Source: Betaproteobacteria bacterium (GTDB lineage Bacteria > Pseudomonadota > Gammaproteobacteria > Burkholderiales > Thiobacteraceae). From it: DNA of 64,000 nucleotides. The notes beneath the pieces were generated by a model. That model saw nothing but the letters and a program-made list of their open reading frames with translations, ran no database searches and was not told where the DNA came from. The position numbers and the translations under genes are program-made. Shown one piece after another: positions 35,956 through 46,351 of this stretch. The stretch's first letter is position 1. Each line of letters begins with the position of its first letter. The stretch is taken from assembly GCA_024641855.1 (NCBI GenBank), contig JAHECG010000002.1:52089-116088 (forward strand), read 5' to 3'.

Positions 35956-37872
35956 TTACTGTTCGGCGCCAACTTTATCGAACACATCTTGTTTGATTTT
36001 AACCTTGCCTTGATTCCGCAAGCTTCCTACATATGCGCGAAGAATTTGCTCTGACTGCGTTTGCGCAATAGAGAACGGTAGGATCTGAAGTGTTTGCTGA
36101 CGCAGTTGATCATTTACACTCACCGCGCTAATTTTATACAACGCAAAATCGCCATTGGCTAGCGTGACGCCTGTAAACGCGGGCAATTGCTTAACATTGG
36201 TACGGTAAATTTCTTGCATTGAAGCGATATCCAAACCGGATTTAGCCAAATCTTCACGCCCGACTTTAATTGATTGATCAAATTGAAGCCCAGAAATGGA
36301 TTTCCCTTGCTGTAACTCCGCAAGATAGGTTTTACCTTGTTGACTTGCCAATACACTGGATTGTTCTTTGCGCAACTGTGATTCAATATCGTCTTTAACC
36401 AAGGCTAACGGTTTTTGTCCAGCCGACTTGTATTCCAAAATGCGCGCCGCAACGAGGGTATTAGAAGCCACTTCAATTGACTCGGTATTACGTTTATTTT
36501 TTACTGCATCGTTCGAAAAAATGGCGTTAAGTAAACGCTCATTTTTAAGTAAGCCCTGTGCTGGACCATTGCGTCCAAACCAGTCACTGGTTTGAATGGA
36601 GAGCTTATATTTTTCTGCTGCAGGCTTAAGGCTATCCGCTTTGGAGTAAACCGCATCACCAAACTGCTCGACTTCTTCATTAAATTTGCGCACAGCCATT
36701 TCACGTTTTGCAGCTTCCAGAACCTGTGTTTTCACCTCTTCAAAACTGCGCTGCTTACCGCCGACAATGGCTTTCAGCATGACAATATGAAATCCAGCAG
36801 GCGATTGTATCGGCCCACGAATCTCGCCCGGCGTCATCCCAAACGCAGCATCTTCAACTTGCTTGAAAATCATTCCGCGTTGAATCAAACCCATTGAGCC
36901 GCCTTTGGCGGCCGTTAATGGATCTTGTGAACTTTGTTTTGCCAACGCATCAAACGCTTGCGGAGTTTTCTGAGCTTGTGCGAACAATTCCTGAACTTTT
37001 TGCTGTGCGGCTTTACGTTGTTCTGGTTTCGCATCGGCCGGAGCGCGAATTAAAATATGTGAGACATCTCGACTTTCAGGTTCTGTAAATTGGGCAATAT
37101 GAGAGTTGTAATAGGCTTGCGCATCCGCTTCACTCACTTGCAACTGTGCGAGCACCACCTCCGGCGAGAATACAATATATTCGATACGCGCTTGCTCCGG
37201 TACTTGCGACAATTCAGGATGCGCATCGTAATAAGTTTTAATTTGCGCCGCGTCAATCTTCGCTTGTGCCGAAAAAGTCGATGCTTTTAAAATGGATTTA
37301 GCAACTTCACGTTGTTCAGCCAAAATCCCCGCCATATGCACTGCCAAACTTTTGGGAACAATTGTGGCCTGTGCTTGAGATGCCAGCATGTCCTGAATCA
37401 TTTGGTCTTGTATCACACTCGCCAAATACTGCTTTCGTGTAAGCCGCCGACTCTCCAGAAAGCGCTGAAATAAGGCCTCCGAAAATTTCCCATTTTCCTG
37501 TAGCGCCGGACTATTTTGAATCGCGGAGAGAAGGGCCGCTTCATTTCCGCTATAACCAAGCTTTATGGCTTGAGTTAGCAACAATCTTTCATTGATAAAA
37601 TTGTCCAGAACCGCGGTTTTTAGCTCTTTGCTGTTTAAGACTTTTGAGTTACGTTCACCGGCTTCGCGTAACTGATTCTGCTCACTTTTAAATTTCTCTT
37701 CAAAGGGCTGCAACAGGATTTTAGTATCCCCCACCTCAGCTACGACGGTAGCGGAACCGCCTGCTGATCGATAGGTTTCCACACCAAATAAGGCAAATGA
37801 AAGAATAACAATGCCTAAAATAATTCTGGCAAATAAACCTTTCGTTTTCTCGTGCATGGTGTCGGATAACAT
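35956..37872 (-). CDS. ppiD: Periplasmic folding chaperone / peptidyl-prolyl isomerase PpiD
   Basis: A 638-residue inner-membrane-anchored periplasmic protein. A short cytoplasmic N-terminus precedes one helix (IILGIVILSFALFGVETY). A SurA-like N-terminal chaperone domain follows (about residues 40-190), then a parvulin-type rotamase domain at about 265-360 (RDVSHILIRAP...GGSMGLIQRGMIFKQVEDAAF...FHIVML). A long C-terminal chaperone region completes it. PpiD assists folding of proteins leaving the Sec translocon. TAGGATTG precedes the ATG. It lies downstream of hupB and the tRNAs, as in many proteobacteria. Confidence 0.92.
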   Translation of the reverse strand: MLSDTMHEKTKGLFARIILGIVILSFALFGVETYRSAGGSATVVAEVGDTKILLQPFEEKFKSEQNQLREAGERNSKVLNSKELKTAVLDNFINERLLLTQAIKLGYSGNEAALLSAIQNSPALQENGKFSEALFQRFLESRRLTRKQYLASVIQDQMIQDMLASQAQATIVPKSLAVHMAGILAEQREVAKSILKASTFSAQAKIDAAQIKTYYDAHPELSQVPEQARIEYIVFSPEVVLAQLQVSEADAQAYYNSHIAQFTEPESRDVSHILIRAPADAKPEQRKAAQQKVQELFAQAQKTPQAFDALAKQSSQDPLTAAKGGSMGLIQRGMIFKQVEDAAFGMTPGEIRGPIQSPAGFHIVMLKAIVGGKQRSFEEVKTQVLEAAKREMAVRKFNEEVEQFGDAVYSKADSLKPAAEKYKLSIQTSDWFGRNGPAQGLLKNERLLNAIFSNDAVKNKRNTESIEVASNTLVAARILEYKSAGQKPLALVKDDIESQLRKEQSSVLASQQGKTYLAELQQGKSISGLQFDQSIKVGREDLAKSGLDIASMQEIYRTNVKQLPAFTGVTLANGDFALYKISAVSVNDQLRQQTLQILPFSIAQTQSEQILRAYVGSLRNQGKVKIKQDVFDKVGAEQ

Positions 37873-37947
37873 TGTGCAATCCTATCGTCGTTGGCTTACA
37901 AATGAAAAAGGCGAACCCCTAACATAACTTAAGGGCTCGCCCGGTAT

Positions 37948-38024
37948 TGGCGGAGTGGACGGGACTCGAACCCGCGACCCCCGGCGTGACAGGCCGGTAT
38001 TCTAACCAACTGAACTACCACTCC
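37948..38024 (-). tRNA. tRNA-Asp (GTC)
   Basis: On the minus strand the acceptor GGAGTGG pairs with CCACTCC, followed by discriminator G and an encoded CCA. The anticodon stem CCGGC/GCCGG carries loop CTGTCAC with anticodon GTC. The T arm GGTTCGAGTCC is intact. It is ten bases downstream of tRNA-Val and likely in the same transcript. Confidence 0.95.
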
Positions 38025-38034
38025 TTATTTTCTT

Positions 38035-38110
38035 TGGTGGGTGCTGAGGGGTTCGAACCCCCGACATTCGCCTTGTAAGGGCGACGCTCTACCAGCTGAG
38101 CTAAGCACCC
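38035..38110 (-). tRNA. tRNA-Val (TAC)
   Basis: On the minus strand the acceptor GGGTGCT pairs with AGCACCC, with discriminator A and encoded CCA. The anticodon stem TCGCC/GGCGA bears loop CTTACAA with anticodon TAC. The T arm GGTTCGAACCC is intact. Confidence 0.95.
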
Positions 38111-38224
38111 AAAACGGAGCCTTTCTCGCGACATCTTGTAAGCTAAGGGCTAAATCCAGATATTGCTACTAAAGACACTAGGATCGAACGCGTCGTAAAG
38201 CAACGCGACCTCACCAAAAGGCCG

Positions 38225-38497
38225 CTAGTTTAATGCATCTTTCAGAGATTTTCCAGCACGGAATTTAGGAACTTTAGCGGCTTTGATTTTAAGCGTAGCG
38301 CCGGTCTGCGGATTACGTCCATTGCGCGCAGCGCGTTTGCCAACATAAAAGGTTCCGAAACCTACTAACGTGACCATATGGCCCTTTTTAAGGGCTTGCT
38401 GCACAGCGCCAACGGTAGCGTCTAATGCACGACCGGCTGCCGCTTTAGAAATATCCGCCTCTTTGGCAATGGCTTCGATCAATTCTGTCTTATTCAT
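38225..38497 (-). CDS. hupB: DNA-binding protein HU
   Basis: A 90-residue HU-family protein. It shows the family N-terminal helices [27 protein letters not shown], the [21 protein letters not shown] arm region and the [12 protein letters not shown] end. It bends and compacts DNA as a dimer. The spacing lon-hupB-tRNAs-ppiD matches other proteobacteria. AAAAGGG precedes the ATG. Confidence 0.96.
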   Translation of the reverse strand: MNKTELIEAIAKEADISKAAAGRALDATVGAVQQALKKGHMVTLVGFGTFYVGKRAARNGRNPQTGATLKIKAAKVPKFRAGKSLKDALN

Positions 38498-38542
38498 GTA
38501 TCGCCCTTTTGGTTGTGTTTCGTTATTAATCTTGCATCCTGC

Positions 38543-38571
38543 TTTATATCAGTCGAAAAAACTTCGTGCAA
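38543..38571 (-). promoter_or_regulatory. Strong sigma70-like promoter of hupB
   Basis: On the minus strand TTGCAC and TATAAA are separated by exactly 17 bases, about 45 bases before the hupB ATG. This fits the high expression expected for HU. Confidence 0.7.
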
Positions 38572-38624
38572 GACGTATGCTGCTTGTAATGATTAAACCA
38601 TGTTAAGTAAAAATTAATTTCTAT

Positions 38625-38662
38625 AAAAAAAACCGGATGGGAATTCCCCATCCGGTTTTTTT
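38625..38662 (-). terminator. Intrinsic terminator of lon
   Basis: A 15-bp stem (AAAAAACCGGATGGG paired with its exact complement) with a five-base loop, ending in a run of T on the minus strand. It starts 12 bases after the lon stop codon. The run of A on the other side makes it structurally bidirectional. Confidence 0.88.
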
Positions 38663-38674
38663 AGACTGTCGCTA

Positions 38675-41083
38675 TCAATGTTTGACGACTGTAGTCGGCT
38701 TTTCCTCGATCTTCGTTGGTGGTGTCGCAGGCGCTTCATCCGGCAACGATTGCGGCTTGCGCTCCAACGCATACTCCAAGACTTGATCAATCCAACGTAC
38801 TGGATGCAACTCAAGTTTGTTTTTAATATTGTCCGGTATGTCAGCCAAGTCCTTCGTATTTTCTTGGGGGATCAAAACGGTTTTAATTCCACCACGATGT
38901 GCTGCAAGCAACTTTTCCTTTAATCCACCAATCGGCAATACTTCGCCACGCAGCGTGATTTCCCCGGTCATGGCTACATCGGCACGAACGGGGATGCCGG
39001 TAAGTACCGATACCATTGCAGTACAAATTGCGATGCCCGCACTGGGGCCATCTTTAGGCGTCGCGCCTTCTGGCAAATGGATATGGATATCATTGTTTTG
39101 GTAAAAGTCCTCCGGAATGCCTAGCTTCTTAGATCTGCTACGCACCACTGACAATGCCGCTTGTATCGATTCTTGCATCACATCACCTAGTTTTCCCGTG
39201 GTGATTGTTTTGCCTCTACCAGGTATTTTGACGGATTCAATCGTTAGCAACTCACCGCCCACTTCGGTCCAAGCCAAACCAGTGACCTGCCCCACTTGAT
39301 TCGCTTTTTCAGCCATACCATAACTGAAACGCCGAACACCCAAAAACTTATCCAAATTGCGCGCGCTGACGGTAATTTTGTTGGCCTTTTTATCGACCAA
39401 CAAAGATTTCACCACCTTGCGACAAATTTTGGCGATTTCACGTTCCAGACTACGCACACCCGCTTCACGCGTGTAATAGCGAACAATGTCACGAATCGCG
39501 CTCTGTGTAACGCTAATCTCACCCTGCTTCAAACCATGCGTCTTAATCTGCTTTTGTAATAGATAATTGATCGCGATATTTATCTTTTCGTCTTCCGTAT
39601 AGCCGGCCAGACGAATCACTTCCATTCGATCGAGTAGTGGCGCCGGAATATTTAAGGAATTGGCGGTTGCCACGAACATTACCTCAGACAAATCAAATTC
39701 GACTTCAACATAATGATCTACAAATGTGTGGTTTTGCTCAGGATCCAGCACTTCCAATAATGCGGAAGAAGGATCACCACGAAAATCTGACCCCATTTTG
39801 TCCACTTCATCAAGCAAGAACAGTGGATTGCGAACACCGACTTTCGTCATGCTTTGCAAAATCTTGCCAGGCATGGATCCAATATAAGTACGGCGATGAC
39901 CGCGTATTTCAGCTTCGTCGCGCACCCCACCTAAAGCCATCCGCACATATTTACGGTTAGTTGCTTTGGCAATGGACTGCCCGAGTGACGTTTTACCAAC
40001 ACCAGGCGGGCCCACCAAACAAAGAATCGGCGCCTTGAGTTTATCCACCCGCTGTTGCACTGCAAGATACTCAATAATGCGTTCTTTGACCCGATCAAGG
40101 CCAAAATGATCCTCATTCAACACGTCTTCAGCACGGCTCAAATCTTTGCTGATTTTGCTCTTTTTACGCCACGGTAAATTGACGATAGTCTCGACAAAAT
40201 TACGTACTACAGTCGCTTCGGCAGCCATCGGCGACATCATTTTGAGTTTTTTCAGTTCTGACATGGCTTTGGCTTGCGCCTCTTTCGACATCTTCGACTC
40301 AACGACACGTTTCTCTAGATCGTCAAGATCGGCGCCTTCTTCCATGTCGCCCAATTCCTTCTGAATCGCCTTAACTTGTTCATTCAGATAGTACTCACGC
40401 TGGCTCTTCTCCATTTGCCGCTTCACCCGGCCACGAATGCGTTTTTCAACTTGCAAAATATCGATTTCAGCATTGAGTAAACCAAACAGATGCTCCAGGC
40501 GCTCATGCACCGAGAACATTTCAAGAATTTCCTGTTTCTGTTCCAACTTAATAGGTAAATGCGCAGCAATCGTATCCGCAAGACGGCCCGCATCATCAAT
40601 GCTGGCGAGCGAAGTCAGAATTTCGGGTGGTATTTTTTTGTTGAGTTTTACGTACTGATCAAACTCCGTAAAAACACTACGCATCAAGGCCAGGGTTTCG
40701 TTGTCGGTTGGGGGTTCAATCAATGTGATTTCAGCATCCGCCGCAAAATGCGTTTTCGCATCGATAAAATCACTGATTTGCGCGCGTTGATTCCCTTCGA
40801 CCAGCACTTTTACTGTGCCATCCGGTAATTTCAACATTTGCAAAATGCTCGCGACACTACCCACGTGGTAAAGATCATCGGTGGTGGGCTCGTCTTTCGA
40901 AGCAGATTTTTGCGCCACAAGCAAAATATGCTTACCGGCTTCCATCGCAACTTCTAGCGCTTTAATGGATTTCGGACGCCCCACGAATAGGGGAATCACG
41001 ATATGGGGATAGACCACCACATCACGGAGTGGTAACAGGGGTAACGTTACGCGGTCGCCCAGAGTCTCTTGAGGTAAGCTCAT
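38675..41083 (-). CDS. lon: ATP-dependent protease Lon
   Basis: An 802-residue LonA protease. The N-terminal substrate-binding domain ([23 protein letters not shown]) is followed by an AAA+ module with Walker [11 protein letters not shown] and Walker [12 protein letters not shown]. The C-terminal protease domain has the catalytic Ser in DGPSAGIA and the Lys in [14 protein letters not shown]. It degrades misfolded and regulatory proteins in the cytoplasm. A sigma32-like promoter lies upstream, as expected for a heat-shock gene. Confidence 0.97.
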   Translation of the reverse strand: MSLPQETLGDRVTLPLLPLRDVVVYPHIVIPLFVGRPKSIKALEVAMEAGKHILLVAQKSASKDEPTTDDLYHVGSVASILQMLKLPDGTVKVLVEGNQRAQISDFIDAKTHFAADAEITLIEPPTDNETLALMRSVFTEFDQYVKLNKKIPPEILTSLASIDDAGRLADTIAAHLPIKLEQKQEILEMFSVHERLEHLFGLLNAEIDILQVEKRIRGRVKRQMEKSQREYYLNEQVKAIQKELGDMEEGADLDDLEKRVVESKMSKEAQAKAMSELKKLKMMSPMAAEATVVRNFVETIVNLPWRKKSKISKDLSRAEDVLNEDHFGLDRVKERIIEYLAVQQRVDKLKAPILCLVGPPGVGKTSLGQSIAKATNRKYVRMALGGVRDEAEIRGHRRTYIGSMPGKILQSMTKVGVRNPLFLLDEVDKMGSDFRGDPSSALLEVLDPEQNHTFVDHYVEVEFDLSEVMFVATANSLNIPAPLLDRMEVIRLAGYTEDEKINIAINYLLQKQIKTHGLKQGEISVTQSAIRDIVRYYTREAGVRSLEREIAKICRKVVKSLLVDKKANKITVSARNLDKFLGVRRFSYGMAEKANQVGQVTGLAWTEVGGELLTIESVKIPGRGKTITTGKLGDVMQESIQAALSVVRSRSKKLGIPEDFYQNNDIHIHLPEGATPKDGPSAGIAICTAMVSVLTGIPVRADVAMTGEITLRGEVLPIGGLKEKLLAAHRGGIKTVLIPQENTKDLADIPDNIKNKLELHPVRWIDQVLEYALERKPQSLPDEAPATPPTKIEEKPTTVVKH

Positions 41084-41118
41084 AATTTATCTGCCTAAGT
41101 TAGAAGCGAGTTTAAGTG

Positions 41119-41146
41119 AGATTGGGGCCTAATCGACTATATCAAG
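41119..41146 (-). promoter_or_regulatory. Sigma32-like heat-shock promoter of lon
   Basis: On the minus strand CTTGATA is followed after 12 bases by CCCCAATCT, close to the RpoH consensus CTTGAAA / CCCCATNT. It ends about 36 bases before the lon start codon. Lon is a classical RpoH target, so the match is biologically sensible. Confidence 0.65.
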
Positions 41147-41165
41147 AGCCGATTTGGATTCATTT

Positions 41166-41195
41166 GCAAAACGCCACCGAATGGTGACGTTTTGC
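41166..41195 (-). terminator. Hairpin between clpX and lon, possible clpX terminator
   Basis: GCAAAACGTCACC and GGTGGCGTTTTGC form a 13-bp stem in the minus-strand transcript (one U-G pair) with loop ATTC. It lies 58 bases after the clpX stop and just before the lon promoter. No T-tract follows the stem, so termination may be partial or the hairpin may have another role. Confidence 0.4.
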
Positions 41196-41252
41196 TCTTG
41201 GAAAGAATAGCGGCGCGCTGACGGAAATACTTGAATGGCAAAAATCGTTGAT

Positions 41253-42512
41253 TCACGCGACGCGCGGTTGATCCGCATAAATAAGCATAGGCTTGGTGTT
41301 GTCTTTAATCACATCTTCGTCTAACACCACCTTGGCAACATCTTTAAGCGATGGGAGTTCATACATAATGTCCAGCAGCACATGTTCCATAATCGATCGT
41401 AGGCCGCGTGCGCCAGTCTTACGCGCAAGGGCCTTGCGTGCAATCTCTTCAATCGCACTATCGCGAAACTCCAGTTCAACCCCTTCCATATTGAAGAGCT
41501 TTTGATACTGGCGAACCAAGGCATTCTTCGGTTCAGTTAAGATTTGTACCAGCGCTTTTTCATCCAACTCTTCTAAAGTTGCCACGACAGGTAAACGACC
41601 CACAAATTCAGGAATCAAACCAAATTTGATCAAATCTTCGGGTTCAACACCGCGCAAAACTTCACCAATAGCTTTTCGATCTTCTTTACTTTTCACTTGT
41701 GCGCCGAAACCGATTCCACCCTTTTCAGAGCGGTTACGAATAACCTTGACCAAACCGTCAAAAGCACCGCCACAAATAAACAAAATATTGGACGTATCGA
41801 CCTGAACAAACTCCTGATTCGGATGTTTGCGTCCCCCTTGTGGTGGCACAGAAGCAACCGTCCCTTCAATCAGTTTCAGCAGGGCTTGCTGTACACCCTC
41901 GCCCGAAACATCGCGCGTAATAGAGGGATTATCCGATTTTCGTGAAATCTTATCAATTTCATCAATATAAACAATTCCTTGCTGCGCTTTTTCGACGTTG
42001 TAATCACACTTTTGCAGCAACTTTTGAATGATATTTTCGACATCTTCACCCACATAGCCAGCTTCAGTAAGCGTAGTGGCATCGGCGATCACAAAAGGCA
42101 CATTGAGTAGCCGCGCCAAGGTTTGCGCCAGTAAAGTCTTACCGGATCCCGTTGGGCCAATTAGCAAAATATTGCTTTTGGAAAGCTCAACTTCGTCGGT
42201 TTTAGACGTATTCTTCAACCGTTTGTAATGGTTATAAACGGCAACAGACAGAATTTTCTTTGCTACGTCTTGGCCTATTACATATTGACCGAGAATTTGA
42301 CAGATCTCAGCAGGCGTCGGCAATTCTGTACCGCCTGCCTTCGCACCTGCGTCACCCTGAATTTCTTCTCGGATGATGTCGTTGCACAAATCAACGCACT
42401 CGTCACAAATAAAGACCGATGGGCCCGCGATGAGCTTGCGCACTTCATGCTGGCTTTTACCGCAGAAGGAACAGTAAAGTAATTTTTCGTTACTGCCGGT
42501 TTTATCGTTCAT
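41253..42512 (-). CDS. clpX: ATP-dependent unfoldase ClpX
   Basis: A 419-residue AAA+ unfoldase. The N-terminal zinc-binding domain has the four cysteines in [11 protein letters not shown] and ICDECVDLC. Walker A is [11 protein letters not shown] and Walker B is [11 protein letters not shown]. It feeds tagged proteins to ClpP. It is encoded 30 bases downstream of clpP, giving the common order tig-clpP-clpX-lon. Confidence 0.97.
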   Translation of the reverse strand: MNDKTGSNEKLLYCSFCGKSQHEVRKLIAGPSVFICDECVDLCNDIIREEIQGDAGAKAGGTELPTPAEICQILGQYVIGQDVAKKILSVAVYNHYKRLKNTSKTDEVELSKSNILLIGPTGSGKTLLAQTLARLLNVPFVIADATTLTEAGYVGEDVENIIQKLLQKCDYNVEKAQQGIVYIDEIDKISRKSDNPSITRDVSGEGVQQALLKLIEGTVASVPPQGGRKHPNQEFVQVDTSNILFICGGAFDGLVKVIRNRSEKGGIGFGAQVKSKEDRKAIGEVLRGVEPEDLIKFGLIPEFVGRLPVVATLEELDEKALVQILTEPKNALVRQYQKLFNMEGVELEFRDSAIEEIARKALARKTGARGLRSIMEHVLLDIMYELPSLKDVAKVVLDEDVIKDNTKPMLIYADQPRVA

Positions 42513-42542
42513 AACCCAATCCTCTTAATGACGGTGTTTACA

Positions 42543-43193
42543 TCAATCCGTTGCTTCGCCTCGATTAACCAGTACTTTATCCACCAAACCATAAGTGACC
42601 GCCTGATCGCCACTCATAAAATAGTCACGATCGCTGTCGCGTTCAATGACTTCAACTGGTTGCCCAGTGTGCTTGGATAAAATATCGTTCAATCGCGAAC
42701 GCAAATACAGTATCTCTTTGGCCTGAATTTCAATGTCCGAGGCTTGACCTTGAAATCCGCCTGACGGTTGATGAATCATCACACGCGAATTGGGTAAGCA
42801 AAAACGCTTACCCTTAGCACCCGAGGCCAATAAGAATGCGCCCATACTGGCGGCAATACCGGTACAAAGCGTACCTACATCCGGCTTAATAAATTGCATG
42901 GTGTCGTAAATTGCCAAACCTGCCGAAACCGACCCGCCCGGGGAATTGATATAAAAACTAATATCTTTATCGGGATTTTCCGATTCTAAGAACAACAACT
43001 GCGCAACAATCACATTGGCGGTTGCATCGTTAACCGGCCCAACCAAAAACACCACGCGTTCTTTTAATAAGCGCGAATAAATATCATATGAGCGTTCGCC
43101 ACGACCACTCTGCTCGATCACCATCGGGATGTAACCAAGCATTTGCGGATCAAATCCGTTACGGTCAGCGAAATGCATAAAACGATCGATCAT
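42543..43193 (-). CDS. clpP: ATP-dependent Clp protease proteolytic subunit ClpP
   Basis: A 216-residue serine peptidase. The catalytic Ser is in [14 protein letters not shown], the His in [13 protein letters not shown], and the Asp in the [11 protein letters not shown] segment. The short N-terminal propeptide (up to about GYIPMVIEQ) would be removed on assembly. It forms the tetradecameric chamber for ClpX. The start codon overlaps the tig stop by four bases. Confidence 0.97.
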   Translation of the reverse strand: MIDRFMHFADRNGFDPQMLGYIPMVIEQSGRGERSYDIYSRLLKERVVFLVGPVNDATANVIVAQLLFLESENPDKDISFYINSPGGSVSAGLAIYDTMQFIKPDVGTLCTGIAASMGAFLLASGAKGKRFCLPNSRVMIHQPSGGFQGQASDIEIQAKEILYLRSRLNDILSKHTGQPVEVIERDSDRDYFMSGDQAVTYGLVDKVLVNRGEATD

Positions 43194-44497
43194 TTATTGG
43201 TTCCCATTAACGCATCAAAAGGAGTGGATTTATCTTCCACTTGCACTTGCTTCAAAGCCCAGCTTACCACATTCTGTTCTAACGCCAAGGATTCAACTTC
43301 CGCAAGCCGAGTAGGGTTTTCATAGTACCAAGCGATCACTTGTTCGGGCTGTTCGTAGCTTTCGGCATAGCTCTCCACTTGCTTGCGAACTTGCGCTGGA
43401 TCCGCCTTCAAATCATTAGCTTTTACCACTTCCGCCAAAATCAAGCCTAATGAAACGCGTCGCGTCGCTTGCTCTTCAAAAAACTGGGGCGGTAAAGCGA
43501 TATCAGCACCTTGAATGCCGCGTGCTTGCATGTCCTGTCGCATTTGTTGAGCTAAACGCTCAGTTTCCGAGTCGATTAAAACCCGGGGAACCGACAATGG
43601 GGTGGCGGAAATCAACGCTTGCATCACTTGTTCCTTGATCTTGTTATCGACCCGTTTTTCAACTTCACGTTCAATATTGGTACGTACATCTGCGCGCATC
43701 TTTGTGACATCGCCATCCTCAACACCTAAAGATTGCGCAAATTCCGCGTCAATCTCCGGTAATTTTGGTGCCAGAACTTTATTCAGTTTAGCCTCAAAAG
43801 TTGCAGTTTTTCCTGCAACTTCTTTACCTTGATAGTCGCCTGGAAAAGTCACTTCAAAAGACTTTGACTCACCCACTTGCATACCCATGAGCGCATTATC
43901 AAATTCAGCCAGTGTGCGCCCTTGCCCCAACGTCACGACAAACCCTTTAGCCTCATTACCCACGAAGGACTCGCCGGCGATTTTCCCAACATAATCAAGA
44001 TCGACTTGATCGCCCACTTGGGCAGCACGATCCACGGGAGAAAAAGTCGCGCGTTGTTTACGCAACACCTCGATCGTGTTATCAACGTCTAGCTCGGTGA
44101 CTTGAACTACAGGGCGTTCGACCTTGGCGGCCGCAAGATCGCCAATAACGACTTCAGGATAGACTTCAAAGACTGCGGTAAATTCCAATTGGTCGGCACT
44201 ACTGGCTTCAGCGGCAGGTTCAATGCGTGGATATCCCGCAATTTTTATTTGCTGTTCGCGCAACGTATCGTTAATGCGTTGGCTACCCACTTCTGAAATA
44301 ACTTCTTGGCGCACTTGCCCGCCATATTGTTGTGCCACGATTCTCATCGGCACTTTACCCGGACGAAAGCCATGCAATTTCACAGTACGCGCAAGGCGCT
44401 TTAATCGGTTTTCGACTTCCGCCTCAATTTGAGCACGTGGTATAGAGATTTGAACGCGCCGCTCCAATTGGCCGGTAGTTTCAACTTGTCCTTGCAT
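43190..44497 (-). CDS. tig: Trigger factor (ribosome-associated chaperone)
   Basis: About 435 residues from ATG 44497; the track start lies further upstream inside the tRNA-Leu gene and is rejected. The ribosome-docking motif GFRPGKVP is near residue 43. An FKBP-type isomerase domain follows at about 150-240 ([16 protein letters not shown]...), then the helical C-terminal arms. It shields nascent chains at the tunnel exit. It starts 27 bases after tRNA-Leu on the same strand, so both may share a transcript. Confidence 0.96.
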   Translation of the reverse strand: MQGQVETTGQLERRVQISIPRAQIEAEVENRLKRLARTVKLHGFRPGKVPMRIVAQQYGGQVRQEVISEVGSQRINDTLREQQIKIAGYPRIEPAAEASSADQLEFTAVFEVYPEVVIGDLAAAKVERPVVQVTELDVDNTIEVLRKQRATFSPVDRAAQVGDQVDLDYVGKIAGESFVGNEAKGFVVTLGQGRTLAEFDNALMGMQVGESKSFEVTFPGDYQGKEVAGKTATFEAKLNKVLAPKLPEIDAEFAQSLGVEDGDVTKMRADVRTNIEREVEKRVDNKIKEQVMQALISATPLSVPRVLIDSETERLAQQMRQDMQARGIQGADIALPPQFFEEQATRRVSLGLILAEVVKANDLKADPAQVRKQVESYAESYEQPEQVIAWYYENPTRLAEVESLALEQNVVSWALKQVQVEDKSTPFDALMGTNK

Positions 44498-44524
44498 GAT
44501 TATGTCCTTAAATTCAAATAGTTC

Positions 44525-44609
44525 TGGTGCGAAAGGGGGGACTCGAACCCCCACGCCCTGCGGCGCTGGAACCTAAATCCAGTGCGTCTACCAATTCCGC
44601 CACTTTCGC
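44525..44609 (-). tRNA. tRNA-Leu (TAG)
   Basis: On the minus strand the acceptor GCGAAAG pairs with CTTTCGC, with discriminator A and encoded CCA. The anticodon stem CTGGA/TCCAG carries loop TTTAGGT with anticodon TAG. A long variable arm (CGCCGCAGGGCG region) marks a class II tRNA. Confidence 0.95.
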
Positions 44610-44698
44610 TTAAAATGCAGCATTTTAGTCGAAACCCGTCGCCGAGTCATTTTTACCATCTAACCCGCTCATTATAAGCGACATTCTGGAGCCTGCCG

Positions 44699-45517
44699 GT
44701 GGATTATGCTGTTCAGCACTACGAGAATTTCCCTGTTGCTTCAATTCTTTTACCACGCCACTTACGTTATCCGGTACAGATCATCTATGCCTTTGCCCGC
44801 CAGGCAGATGATTTTGCCGATGAAGGCAATGACGAGCCCGAGGTGCGAATCCGCAAACTTCAAGCGTTCAATACCGAGTTAGATCATATTGCGCAAGGAG
44901 AAATAAGCGCTATCCCGCTATTCCAGGATCTAGCCAGCGTAATTAAAGCGCATCAACTTCCCCTAAGTTATTTCCGTGATCTACTCGATGCCTTTAGCCA
45001 AGATGTGCGAAAAACACGGTATGCTAACTTCGCTGAAGTCATGGATTATTGTCGACGCTCTGCCAACCCGATCGGCCGATTGCTATTGCATTTATACGGG
45101 CGCAACGATGCCCGCGAACTCGCCATGTCTGATGGCATCTGTTCCGCATTGCAACTGATAAATTTTTTGCAGGACATCGCCATTGACTATCAAAAAGGCC
45201 GCATTTACCTACCCCAAGATGAACTGGCAAAATACAACATTACCGAGCACCAACTCGCACGTGGCGAGACCAACGATCTATGGTGGCCTTTTATGCAATT
45301 CCAAATTGCACGCGCGCAAAAATTACTGCAAGCTGGTGCACCTTTAGGCAAGCAACTACCAGGAAGAATCGGACTGGAGCTACGTCTCATTGTGTTGGGT
45401 GGAGACCGTATTTTGAACAAGCTACATACATCGAAGGGCGATATTTTTCATCATCGCCCCGTTTTAAAAAAAATCGATTGGCTATCGATGATCTATCGCG
45501 CAGTTAGGGCCAAATGA
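44699..45517 (+). CDS. hpnC: Hydroxysqualene synthase HpnC
   Basis: A 272-residue member of the squalene/phytoene synthase family. It starts at GTG with CTGGAG seven bases upstream. The opening YENFPVASILLPRHLR is typical of HpnC. Two Asp-rich motifs bind Mg-diphosphate: QADDFADE and NFLQDIAIDYQKGRIYLP. In bacterial squalene synthesis HpnC converts presqualene diphosphate to hydroxysqualene. The stop overlaps the hpnD start by four bases. Confidence 0.92.
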   Translation: MDYAVQHYENFPVASILLPRHLRYPVQIIYAFARQADDFADEGNDEPEVRIRKLQAFNTELDHIAQGEISAIPLFQDLASVIKAHQLPLSYFRDLLDAFSQDVRKTRYANFAEVMDYCRRSANPIGRLLLHLYGRNDARELAMSDGICSALQLINFLQDIAIDYQKGRIYLPQDELAKYNITEHQLARGETNDLWWPFMQFQIARAQKLLQAGAPLGKQLPGRIGLELRLIVLGGDRILNKLHTSKGDIFHHRPVLKKIDWLSMIYRAVRAK

Positions 45518-46347
45518 CCCCGGTCGAATATTGTCAAAACAAAGCCGTACAAAGCGGTTCCAGCTTTTATTACAGTTTTTTGTTTTTACCAAAAGAACGT
45601 CGTGAAGCGATCACTGCGCTGTATGCCTTTTGTCGTGAAGTCGATGACATTGCCGACGAATGCAACGATACCGCCATTGCGCGCGTGAAACTCGAATGGT
45701 GGCGACAAGAATTAGCGCAGACATTTGCCGATAAACCCAGTCACCCAGTCAGCCAAGCCTTATTGCCGGCGATCCGCAACTATGGCTTAGCTCTAGAGCT
45801 GTTCGAAGAAATTATCGACGGCATGGAAATGGATTTGCAACACGTGCGTTATGCTGATTTCAAAGCGTTGCAATTGTATTGCTACCGAGTGGCCGCCGTG
45901 GTTGGGCAACTCGCCGCTGCGATATTCGGATATAGCGATCGCGGGACGCTAAAGTATGCTCATGATTTAGGCATCGCGTTTCAACTCACCAACATTATTC
46001 GCGACGTCGGAGAAGATGCCAGGCGCAACCGCATCTATCTGCCTCAAGATGAACTCGCGCAATTTGGCGTATCGGAAAGTAGTATCCTTTCCGGCCAATC
46101 CAGTCCCGAATTTCGCGCCTTGCTGGCGCACCAAACAGCACGAGCCCAGCAATACTACCAGCAAGCCATGCAAGAATTACCGCAAGCGGATCGCCGCAAC
46201 CAACGTCCTGGCTTAGTCATGGCTGCCATTTATCGAGCGGTGCTGAATGAAATCGCGGCGGATGATTTCCCCGTACTCCAACAACGCGTATCGTTAACCC
46301 CTGTTCGCAAGCTGTGGCTTGCTTGGCGCACCTGGGTGTTTCACTAA
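45514..46347 (+). CDS. hpnD: Presqualene diphosphate synthase HpnD
   Basis: A 277-residue trans-isoprenyl diphosphate synthase. The family opening SGSSFYYSFLFLPKERREAI precedes the Asp-rich motifs EVDDIADE and NIIRDVGEDARRNRIYLPQDEL. It condenses two farnesyl diphosphates to presqualene diphosphate. It acts before HpnC in the pathway although encoded after it. The hpnE start follows four bases after its stop. Confidence 0.93.
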   Translation: MTPVEYCQNKAVQSGSSFYYSFLFLPKERREAITALYAFCREVDDIADECNDTAIARVKLEWWRQELAQTFADKPSHPVSQALLPAIRNYGLALELFEEIIDGMEMDLQHVRYADFKALQLYCYRVAAVVGQLAAAIFGYSDRGTLKYAHDLGIAFQLTNIIRDVGEDARRNRIYLPQDELAQFGVSESSILSGQSSPEFRALLAHQTARAQQYYQQAMQELPQADRRNQRPGLVMAAIYRAVLNEIAADDFPVLQQRVSLTPVRKLWLAWRTWVFH

Positions 46348-46351
46348 CTCC

